DNA of 12,217 nucleotides from Mucidula mucida (Eukaryota; Basidiomycota; Agaricomycetes; Agaricales; Physalacriaceae). The stretch lies in contig JADNYV010000942.1 in the NCBI GenBank assembly GCA_015501055.1, positions 1 through 12,217 of the forward strand. Reading direction: 5' to 3'. This document shows, in pieces, positions 1 to 8,400 of this stretch. The stretch's first letter is position 1; each line of letters begins with the position of its first letter. The notes beneath the pieces were generated by a model. That model did not search any database. It had not been told where the DNA came from and was given only the letters and a program-made list of their open reading frames with translations. A program made the position numbers and the translations under genes.

Positions 1-78
1 TGCGCCAGCAGACAGCTGCACGACCTACGACTAGGATAACACCATCTCAGCCCTCTACGAGCACCCTATGCTGTACCT

Positions 79-194
79 ATAATATAATACAGCACTCTAA
101 TAAGAGGGCATCGTATTACAATACAGGCTCTAATTAAGAGCACCCCCAGTGGCGGGTACTTATTATAATACAAGCGGGTGAGTATTATGATACA
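79..194. repeat. Four copies of a TATTATAATACA-like palindromic motif interspersed with CACCC/GGGTG
   Basis: Four near-identical 12-mers occur at about 80-91, 114-125, 161-172 and 183-194, with consensus TATTAYARTACA. The consensus is itself nearly palindromic (TGTATTATAATACA). CACCC or GGGTG blocks alternate with the copies (about 62-66, 141-145, 176-180, 196-200 and again after 214). Spacing is irregular (34, 47 and 22 bp), so this is not a simple tandem array. Such clusters are typical of transposon subterminal regions or binding-site arrays. Membership in the KDZ cassette is inference, because no matching copy was found to the right of the transposase. Confidence 0.55.
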
Positions 195-213
195 ACACCC
201 TGCCTTATTTAGC

Positions 214-236
214 GGGTGGCGGGTGTAGCGGGCGGG
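214..236 (+). other. G-quadruplex-type tract
   Basis: Four GGG runs lie at 214-216, 221-223, 230-232 and 234-236, separated by loops of 4, 6 and 1 nt. This satisfies the usual G3-N(1-7) rule. It sits directly after the TATTATAATACA cluster and is built from repeated GCGGG units. Whether it folds is unknown. Confidence 0.5.
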
Positions 237-256
237 CGCCGTAGCTGTTGTGATTG

Positions 257-454
257 TGCCGTGATGCCGGATGCGACCAGTCACCGCTCATTGCCGTGAA
301 ATCACGGCACTTCCAAATCCGGATGTACCGCTCCCGCCCCGCTCATCCAGGTTGCGCCACATATTCCCGGGGCAGCACATTCCTCAATAAAAATAGATAG
401 AGCGTGAATTTACACTGCTCATCGCTGCCGTGAGGAATGCCGTGAGTCCGGCAT
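257..454. repeat. TGCCGTGA interspersed repeat cluster with inverted copy
   Basis: The octamer TGCCGTGA occurs four times directly (257-264, 292-299, 426-433, 438-445) and once inverted (302-309). The copies at 292-299 and 302-309 form the dyad TGCCGTGAAATCACGGCA, with two 8-bp arms and a 2-nt centre. A second octamer, ATGCCGGA, follows the first copy at 264-271, and its reverse complement TCCGGCAT follows the last copy at 447-454, so the outer parts partly mirror each other. The pattern resembles subterminal repeats or binding sites. No protein-coding reading was supported here. Confidence 0.5.
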
Positions 455-1194
455 TTTTGAGAATCCCTGGGTACAGCCAGATATGGATGCATCCGCACCC
501 CCCGCTTGCTCAGCGCGCCTGCCACACATCCGCGCATTTCTGTGTTCGGTCCGTGCTCAATTCACTTTCAGCTGAGGCTGTACCTGGCTATGATCGCGCA
601 TTGTCCTGTCTATTGTGCCAGTCTGTATTTGGATCCCAAAAAATGTGACCTCCTCCCTGCCATTCACCCTGAGGACACCCTCTCCCTACAAGATATCTAG
701 TTGAGGGCCCAACAATGGTCTGCTCCCCATGTGTATGCCCGCGGGCCATTTGCGCCCGCCACAGAATTGACCGCCCGCTCAGATAGTTTAAGGCCACGTC
801 ACTCGGAATTTGCCGCGCGCCAGTTCGATTCCGCTCCGGGTCTCTCTTCTATCTTTCTCAAGTGTGCTTCCCGCCGCTAACCAACTATTTTTCATGTAAT
901 AGTATATCACCAGTGACAGTTGTATCTATGTACCGGGCCACCTAGTGCCCCCAAACACGCATGGCACTGTTCTTGGCGGTCAAACCCGTCAATGCGGGCC
1001 AACTTCCTAATCCGGCCAAGAGCACTGACGCGCCGCCTGCAACGAGTAGACGGCCGGGAACCGTGTCCAAGGTTTGTCGGATCTTACCCCATTGCAAAAG
1101 GAAGTGTATAAGTAGTGTTTCTATGTGTATCTAAAATCTAAGGTATAAAAAGTGCGCTGGATGCACGCGGATGAAGCAGATACTTGTACATAGA
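455..1194. other. Non-coding stretch, no convincing gene
   Basis: Only short, overlapping open frames on both strands are present, without family motifs, plausible splice chains or consistent codon use. Apart from a tRNA-like fragment near 769-842, I see nothing that can be named. The last part (about 1100-1194) is the 3' flank of the minus-strand gene whose stop is at 1195-1197. Confidence 0.5.
769..842 (+). other. Degenerate tRNA-like segment (Pol III A-box/B-box pair)
   Basis: A tRNA D-arm-like stretch GCTCAGATAGTTTAAGGC begins at 777. The B-box-like AGTTCGATTCC lies at 822-832, about 45 bp downstream, which is close to normal tRNA spacing. D-stem pairing is three of four (one wobble), but the anticodon stem does not pair, the T stem has two mismatches and only about four of seven acceptor pairs form. 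A working tRNA is therefore unlikely; a decayed tRNA or the head of a tRNA-derived SINE fits better. Confidence is low because both boxes are short. Confidence 0.28.
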
Positions 1195-4019
1195 TTACTT
1201 CTTCCTCAATCGCTACGGTGCATACGAAAATTAGTTCCATGAAAGTAGTAGAAGAGAAGTTACTTGCCTTGGCTAACGGTGTGTTCTCCTTCTCAATATC
1301 AGCCTCAGCTGCGGTCCGCTTTGGTGATGAAGAGTTCAAACTGGCCTTGGAAACTTTCCGAAATGTGGCGTGGCGGATCATATTATCCAGTGCCCATGTC
1401 ACATCAGTGACAGCAAGGACCCAGTCCTCGCGCCGCCCTGGGCCCGCCGCGTCTGCGAGATCTGAGACAGCCTCCCCCCACCAGAGTAAGACCCCGATCA
1501 CAAGGGTGATCCCATTCCTGCCTGATTTGTCTTGAAGACCGTCCCAATCAACAATGTCCAGCTTGATGAGACGATCCTCGTGAATACGGGAACTGGGCTG
1601 CAGAGAGCGCCACCATTTCCAGAATGACTGCCCAAAGACCTCGAGATCACCAATGTCCCACTTCTTCGACCAATTTCGGCGTTGCCGCATGAAGTCCGCG
1701 ATGACCGATGGACGATAGTCTGTACCCAACTTGATTTTGCCGTTGTCTACATAACCAGCCATCTCCTCAAAGACCAAAAATGAGTCAATCAGACTGATCC
1801 AGACTGATCCCCACGCGGAACCGCGTCGAAACGCCTTGACGGCCTGCTTGAGTTCAGGCCAGAAATCCGACTCATCCATTTGCTCCCAGCTGAGAGCGCC
1901 AACGTCATTCTGAAGATCGTCGTCGACATGCATTGCTGTCAGAGGGGCAACAATATTCTCGACACCAACATGGGCCGAAGAAGCGGGGTCCGGAGCGCTG
2001 CTCACGTCAGATGGAGTGCGAGGGGGGTCAGTGATACTCGGGCTGGCAACAGCGGCGGGAGCAGCGATGACGGGAGGAAGGGAAGCAGATCCGGCAGTAG
2101 TAGTGGTCGGATCGGCGGACGCGGCGCCGGTGAGAGAGGCGACTGGGTTAGAGACAGTGTTGATGTTGCCGGTGTCGAAGTCAGCATCGTTGGTGTTGAT
2201 GTTGCCCGCACTAAACTGGCTATCCGACTCTGGACCTGCTCCTTCTTCTCCGACCTTGGCTGGCCCATCGCTTTCCCCACTCGCAAATAAGACTTCCTGC
2301 CAGGCAATCTTTGCGCGAGGTCCCTTCGGCATGTATCTGTGCAGCATCGAAAGGCTGTTCAAGGGCAAGCCGGGTAGGAGATCAATGAGCCGCGAATGAG
2401 CATACGCCATGTTCATCTCCCGTTCGAATGATATATCCGGCATTGCGTTCAGCTCTGCTAGACAACCACGGCACTTTTCATCTGGGAGGACTTGGAGCAG
2501 CACCTCGAACTCCTTGTTGAGCGGTCGTCTCGATGTCAACGGCGCGTCGGGGGCAGAAGGAGGAGGCACAGCGGGGAGAGAAGACGGAGGCGCAGCGGAG
2601 GGAGGAGCAGGAGGCGCAGCAGAAGGAGGAGAAGAAGGCGCTGTAGAGGCCAAAGTGGGGGCACCATTGTCGGCAGGGTTGATCGTATCAGGCGCCGGTG
2701 CACCTTTGGGCGTCGTCCTTGTAGATGACTCAGAGTGGTTGGTCTCCGAGAACGAGACCATTGCGCGGCTCGCAATATCAGCGTCCGCTAGATCAATGTA
2801 TTTAGTCGCTTGCCCTGGAATAGTGAAACAAAGACTTACTGAAACACTTCGCTGCAAATTTGATCATGGTGTCCTCGACCTTTTGGTAGGCAGCGGGGTC
2901 GAAATTGTTCCATTTGACACCGGTTGAAACGGTACGACCGGAATGGATGCTATGTAGCAATGAGAGGATGATGCCAACAAGTTCAACAAACACATACCCG
3001 CAACACTCGATGCGAGCATCATGCTCTGCAATAGGACCGCACAATAGGATGGTGCAGACCATGCCCATATGGGAAGCGACGGTATCTGCGACGCACTGCA
3101 AGTATGCGGCGCCTTTGTCAAGAGCGCTGCAAGCAATCAGTACCATAAAAAAAAGTAAATGTTTGACTCACATTTGATATCTCGCGGGCGAAAGTGTTGC
3201 CGCTTTCGTCGCCTCGTAGTTCGCCGTATCTAGATCCCACTTCTCGTCGACTAGACGCTTCATATCCTGGCGAACGGTGTCCGACTCCTGGCTCCATTTG
3301 GCATTGACAACGCGACGTTGGACAGAAAGATATGACTCAGGGTCTGAGCGAGTCGCGTTGGGATCGAGGCTGAGGGCTTCTGTGTAGGCGTCGGCAGCTG
3401 CTTGGACAACCGTGTCATGCTCCTTCTTGACGGCAGCCTGTAGTCCATTCTCCCAGTTGATATTGGTGTACATCTGGATGAGCTGGGTGCGGCGGGGCTT
3501 GTCCTTCGTCCCTCCATGTTGGAGATCATGGTTTGGAGGATGACTTCCTCCTTTTTGTCCTTGGAATTCCCGTATATATGACGATACCAGCCGAGAATCT
3601 TCTACAATGCGTCTGAGACACCTTTCGCGGAAGAGCAATAGGTTACACACCTTCGCTCGGTCAAGCACCTCGTCTTCGCGCTCCTTTGCGGCCGCCAGAG
3701 AGAGAGCGGTGATCTCTTGAGCGAAATCTTCCTCCCATTTCGTGACTTGACCGTCCGTCGGCATAGGCGGTGTTGTCTCGAGGTCTTCCTTCGGGACTGT
3801 CAGCGACACTTGTAGTAGCAGAAGTAGACACACCTTCAAGTCCAAGTCTCCGTACGCAATGTAGTACCGAATGGCCATAGCGCGCGACCACTGTGTATTG
3901 GTTTTGGCTTTGCAGGACTCCATCCACTCGTCCTTGGCCGCCTCGAAAAATGGAACCTTGGTACCGAAAATCCATGGTTTGCGACCGCGTTTCCCGGGCT
4001 TGGATTTCGGTCGTGGCAT
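1195..4019 (-). CDS. Uncharacterised Agaricomycete protein with Trp-rich C-terminal domain (7 exons, one apparent frameshift)
   Basis: Function unknown. The chosen start (ATG 4019-4017) opens MPRPKSKPGKRGRKPW, a basic, DNA-binding or nuclear-localisation-like N-terminus. Exons on the minus strand: 4019-3834, 3788-3651, 3601-3172, 3126-2998, 2949-2840, 2787-1268, 1212-1195. Introns are 45, 49, 45, 48, 52 and 55 nt; the last has a GC donor (AAG|GCAAGT). All phases close if one base is missing near 3505-3514 in exon 3, giving about 843 codons. Layout by residue: helical, charged N-terminal half (1-330); Pro/Ala/Ser-rich linker (about 360-414); a segment with a CRGC pair (about 420-500); a low-complexity stretch with a repeated GNINT; then a tryptophan-rich domain (about 630-800) with FWKWW, GRNGI, LLWWGE and TDVTWAL. 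The tail KRLRKK is basic. From memory, the WW/NG domain resembles a large family of hypothetical proteins in mushroom genomes. Its neighbours (a small gene upstream, a divergent KDZ transposase) suggest a transposon companion, but that is inference. Confidence 0.72.
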
Positions 4020-4187
4020 CGAGGTCGGAGTATTGCGTTGCGGCGAAGAAAGCTCGAGAACGAAGATGGCAGGAAAATGTATGAAAACGGAGATACAGGG
4101 TAGAGGAAATGAAACGTCAGCCACGTGGATGACAGCTCAAGGGCAGATCAGACTGAAGGGATGAGTATAAGAAATGTATTAATCTGA

Positions 4188-4920
4188 TTATTGTAGGTGT
4201 GGAGGTAGAACCTCTCTTAATGTGAGACCTATACGCAAATGTGCCGATTGTCCCCGTGCAATTACATTCGAGAGGGCCTGCCCTGCATCGGCGCTTGGTT
4301 ACGATGAGAAGGGATTTGAATGATAAGGAGAGAAACGCACGCATCAACATACAGATCTATGGTGCCGCACCCGTCGACATATAAGGCATAGCATATACTG
4401 GAACCGTGACGTCCTGCTTGGGAAGGAGAGGGCTCGTCCGCGTCAGCGTCGTGGTTGTCTGCTACTGACGATGACTCGGGGTTCGGAATGTATGTGTATG
4501 TGGGGAAAGGCTTGCGCTGGCGTCGTTGGATGAGCTCCGGGTCAGGAATCGCATGTGGACAAGCGTGAGAGCCAAGCTCTCCTTGGCTGCAAAGCCGCTG
4601 CCACTCCTGTACAGCGTGCTCCCAGGATGTGTAGACATCATAAGCTCCGCCTTTCCGGCCGCTGATAAGGCGATCTGCCAAGAGACTAGCTCCCAATTAG
4701 ACAAATGAGCTAGCGAAGTTGAACGCAAAGGCGACGCACCGAGTAGAAAAAACTCCAACCATTGATCCCTGCCGCACCAAAAAAAATTCGCCGTGTTCAT
4801 CTCGCGGTTTGTCGCCCACCATGCAAGTCCATTCTGGACGCAGAACTTTGTATCCGGCGAGCTCGCAAGAGGAGCAGCGTGGATTTCGTTATCCACTATG
4901 GCAGACGAGCCCGCATCCAT
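4188..4920 (-). CDS. Unrecognised small protein (~207 aa, 3 exons)
   Basis: Not a family I can name. Exons on the minus strand are 4920-4740, 4689-4353 and 4293-4188. Introns are 50 nt (GTGCGT donor) and 59 nt (GTATGT donor, CAAG acceptor). All phases close without any correction, giving ATG 4920-4918 and TAA 4190-4188. The product is rich in aromatic residues at the N-terminus (GLAWW, NFFWCGRDQW), followed by GGAYDVYTSWEHAVQEW with a Cys/His pair (C, then HACPH), an acidic/serine linker (DADADEPSPS), and a C-terminal piece YALYVDGCGTIDL followed by a helix. The YTSW stretch faintly recalls the RNase H1 N-terminal (viroplasmin-like) fold, but the match is too weak to call. No signal peptide or membrane helix is evident. 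It ends 168 bp before the start of the next minus-strand gene and begins 494 bp from the divergent transposase ATG. A CACGTG E-box lies between the two minus-strand genes at 4122-4127. Confidence 0.6.
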
Positions 4921-4935
4921 GAGGTGAGGAGGTGA

Positions 4936-5003
4936 TGGTGGCAGTCAGAGATCAACCGAGTTAGATCACTGGTGGCAGTCAGAGATCAACAGAGTTAGAT
5001 CAC
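4936..5003. repeat. 34-bp tandem duplication (2 copies)
   Basis: The unit at 4936-4969 is repeated at 4970-5003 with a single difference (C at 4957, A at 4991). It starts 15 bp upstream of the minus-strand ATG at 4920, so it lies in that gene's 5' leader or promoter. The near identity suggests a recent duplication. Confidence 0.9.
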
Positions 5004-5097
5004 TGATCTCATCTGATGACTTCAACCTCATTCCATCGCATGCTTCCTCTTGCGTCTCTGCCCTCCTAATGAATCACGTTGTGTCTTGCCATGCGGA

Positions 5098-5127
5098 ATG
5101 CATGGGGTTTTGCCGCTCCCCATGCAT
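5098..5127. repeat. Inverted repeat, 10-bp arms, 10-nt loop
   Basis: ATGCATGGGG at 5098-5107 is mirrored exactly by CCCCATGCAT at 5118-5127. It lies near the middle of the divergent region. It could be a dyad binding site or a hairpin. There is no coding role, and it is not placed as a terminator for either neighbouring gene, since both read away from it. Confidence 0.85.
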
Positions 5128-5205
5128 CGTCCTTAGCAATGGCAGTGAGTGCGAAGGCCGGTCGCATGTGAGGTGATCGACTTTCTTACTATGGATTACT
5201 TCGTC

Positions 5206-5219
5206 TAAGTGGCCACTTA
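5206..5219. promoter_or_regulatory. Perfect 14-bp palindrome, candidate dimer-binding site
   Basis: TAAGTGGCCACTTA is its own reverse complement. It lies about 108 bp upstream of the TATA-like box of the transposase gene and 286 bp upstream of the opposite gene's start codon. The symmetry is seen directly; any regulator is unknown. Confidence 0.5.
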
Positions 5220-5326
5220 CATTTCTACTTCACATGATAGCGCCCTATTACTTGGTAAAACATTATTGTTACACCATTATGGCGTGCTAGAAACCTCATG
5301 AATTTCCAAACTACCGCGAAGGTAGG

Positions 5327-5333
5327 TATAAAT
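5327..5333 (+). promoter_or_regulatory. TATA-like box of the KDZ transposase gene
   Basis: TATAAAT lies 82 bp upstream of the chosen ATG at 5415, leaving room for a short leader. An in-frame ATG at 5298 lies upstream of this box, which favours 5415 as the start. Confidence 0.45.
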
Positions 5334-5414
5334 CGACGACATTATACTGTACATCCATTATCGACAACTCCTTGTTACCATCCAGCCCCGTTCCCCTACA
5401 GATCTACTGCTCAA

Positions 5415-8400
5415 ATGATTCCCCGCGGCAAGAAGGGCAAAGTCGCCGCATTTGTCGCCTCTGACCGCGTTGACAATCGCGCTCCCGTCGCTCTTACCTT
5501 GGACGTATCTGCTGATGGCCGTCGCACGGTTTGGAAGGAGCGACGTATCCAGGAGCTCGCAGATCTAATGGAGGCACCTCCCTTCGAGGAGCAGGAGGAT
5601 CTTAATGCTGCCGCTCTTGCAGATTCCGTAGACGGATTCTCGTACCTGTTAGGGGAGAACATCGACACCCAGTTTGAACGTGACGCAACGCTGGCCAATC
5701 ACGGGGTTGTTATCCGTGTCAAAGCACGGTACAGAAACAGCGTTAGTACATGTCTCATCTCTCATCATGAGTCAGTACTCACATATAATTTAGGACAACC
5801 CAATGTCGACGTGGCGCCCGTTTCGTGACTCGTATCTGACAGAACTTCTCAGGCTGGATGGCTGTGGTGATAATGTAGAGATTTGTTCTCGGTGTTCGAC
5901 CGACGACATCTCTACACCGGCGATGTATCGATGCTGCGAGAATGAATGCCACACAGTGGGGCTGATGTGCGCAGACTGTTGTGTTTCCCTGCATGCCACG
6001 TTACCACTACACTGGATCGAGGTATGTCTATCGCTGGTCTATCGCCTCATGGAATATGGACTTATGAGTCATTGTTTGCACAGAAATGGAATGGGACCTT
6101 CTTCGAGCCGAGCTCGTTGAAGGCGATTGGTGCTTTTGTCCAGTTAGGTCATCCCGCCGGCACACGATGCCCGCTACCGGTCACAACGACCAATTCTTTC
6201 ACGGTCATTCACACTAATGGGATACACTCCATATCCCTCTACTTTTGCGGTTGCACTGCCGCTACGCCAACTACATACAACTCCTTCGCAGCTCTTGGTA
6301 TCCGTCCACTCCCCGCGAGCCACGTACGGCTTTGAGCTTTAGTCTACTTCGGCTCTTTCACAATCTGAATTGTTTAGGTAAACTACCAGCTTGGGACCTC
6401 TGGAAAGCCCTGGAAACTATGACCGAGCATCGTACATCAAACCCTGCGCCTCAGCGCTATAAAGTTCTCCTCCGTAGTATCCGGCAATGGCGTCATCTCA
6501 AATTACTGAAGCGCGCCGGCCGTGGACACGCGCCGAATGGTGTTGCGGGTACTGGTCTAGGCAAGCTCGTGGTCGCATGCCCTGCCTGTCCACACCCTGA
6601 CAGAAATCTCCCGCCTGATTGGGAGTCAATATCAGCAGAGAAAAGGTATGTGGTTTATTGCCGACCTGAAGAGGGATCTGATGTAACATGGAGATTCATC
6701 TACACCCTTTTCTTGGCTATTGATGCCAATTTTCGTTTGCGTAATGCTATCGTATCCACGACGGACCACGACCCGCCTCTTGGAGACGGATGGGCTTTTT
6801 TCATTGAGCAGGCGCCATACCAGGAACACATTCGGTCCTTTGTCAGTCAAGACGACATGGCCAGCTGTTCTGGCTTCAAGGTAAGTATCTCCCAGATGTG
6901 AAAATTCATTGTCATTCACCCTCATTCGACATCTATTCAGGCAACGTTCTTGGCGGATTTGAAGAACGCTAAGGGTCTCCGAACCACCGGAGTCGCCGGC
7001 GTCACTTGCTCACGACACGGCGTTTGGCGACCAAATGGCATGGGCGATCTCCAGCGTGGAGAGCGGTGCGTGATTGATTCAATTTCCAGGCTGGCTGATC
7101 TGATCGAAACTTCAGCTACTGTAACGTCGATCCTCTTGTTGCAATATCAATGGGAGGCGACAATTCACGCCTAAACGTGGTCCTCTCATACGACATTGTT
7201 TGCATCTGGGGCGTTCACTTTCCGGATCGTCTCTCGCAGTTACCTCTACAGTGGCGTCTCAATTTTGACCCCAATCGAGTTCGATTTTGTGTACCTAAGT
7301 TCCACTTGTGGGCACATCGTGTATGTAGCTTGTGCCGGTATCACGTCTAATAATCATTGAGTTTACAAAAGGTACAATGTCATGCGCTATTCTCATTCAA
7401 CTTTCTTGTTGGGGCAGGAAGGACCCACGGCGAAACAATCGAAGAAAATTGGGCCCAGAGTAATCGAGCGGCAGCGCAAACGAAAATGATGGGTCCAGGG
7501 GCCCGCAAGGATACCCTGGATGACATCTTCGGCGCGCATAATTATCGTGTCGTCAAGTCCTTCCGTATGTTTACAATACTCGAATTTGGTATCACAAACC
7601 TAATACCACATTGATATAGGGCGGGTCCTTCTTACTGCCTTGCAGAAGCAATACAGGAGGCGCGTATACACACTACCGAGTTCAACGATTTCAACACCGA
7701 ATGGTCACCTTCTGTGGTAACGATGTCGTGATGACATGGCAGCGGGAAGTCTTACTCTGGGACCGAGATCGGTTGCAACCCTGCCCGTACGAGCCGCACT
7801 TACAGAACAAGGAGACTATGAAGGACATTCAATTGCAGCTAGCTCAAGAAGAGCAGGCAAACTTACGAAGCGGCTCCGTCTCACACGAGTCAAGCATGAG
7901 TCTCTTTCTGGCTCTTGGACTCAAAATCGAGGAGAAACAGTGAGCGTTCATCAGGGACACCGTGATATGAGATATTGATATATTCCGCGTAGACGCGGCC
8001 TTGCCTGGGAGATCAAAGCCCGTAGGTCCGGAACGACTTATCAAGAACTCAGCGTGGAACGCCAAAGAAACATTATTCTCCGTGACTTGAAGAAGTTTCG
8101 TCGCCTCCAATTGTCGTTCATGCCAAAATTCATTGAATATCTTACGGAGGATCAGCGGAAGGTCCTCGACTCTCCTGCGTCGGTACTACCTGAGGAAACG
8201 AAGCTCTTCCTGCCATCAGAACTTCGTTCGGCGGATCGGGAACTTCCTCGTGCATGTGTCGCGGGCCTGGTGCATGCGGAGACTCGGCTTTGTGAAGCAG
8301 AATGCAGGGATGCCCTGGAATCCTTGCGCCAAGGGCTGCGTACACGTTCCGCCGGCCACCTTTTCACTGTCCGCAACGTGACGGGACAAAATCCAACAAC

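Larger units (their letters stand above)
4921..5414. promoter_or_regulatory. Divergent intergenic/promoter region
   Basis: This 494-bp region separates the minus-strand small gene (start 4920) from the plus-strand KDZ transposase (start 5415), so it must hold both promoters. It contains the 34-bp tandem duplication, a 10-bp-stem inverted repeat (5098-5127), a 14-bp perfect palindrome (5206-5219) and a TATA-like box for the plus-strand gene (5327-5333). No other coding potential is seen. Joint regulation of the two directions is plausible but is inference. Confidence 0.55.

Noticed and set aside
2815..2839. A 25-nt intron from GTAAGT at 2839 to CCAG at 2815
   Set aside because: Too short for splicing. 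Extending to the next acceptor (2788) gives a 52-nt intron with a branch-like CTAAAT and restores the expected frame.
2409..2927. Plus-strand open frame rich in Gly/Ala/Glu (172 codons) and an Arg-rich frame at 2492-2728
   Set aside because: Antisense shadows of the Pro/Ala/Ser-rich exon of the minus-strand gene; their composition follows from that strand's coding bias.
3789..3833. Leu-rich in-frame insert after LDLK in the large minus-strand gene
   Set aside because: 45 nt, GTGTGT...AG, frame-neutral; it matches the size of the gene's other introns and is better read as an intron.
4353..4689. RNase H1 N-terminal (viroplasmin-like) domain in the small gene
   Set aside because: Only a short YTSW-type stretch resembles it; the glycine and aromatic pattern of that fold is not complete.
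5298..5414. Upstream in-frame ATG at 5298 as the transposase start
   Set aside because: It lies upstream of the TATA-like box and adds residues without family character; 5415 starts the basic MIPRGKKGK N-terminus.
6646..6693. Coding read-through between AEKR and FIYTLF in the transposase
   Set aside because: The 48 nt start with GTATGT, end with AG and are a multiple of three, so the frame stays open by chance. Removing them restores the family sequence.
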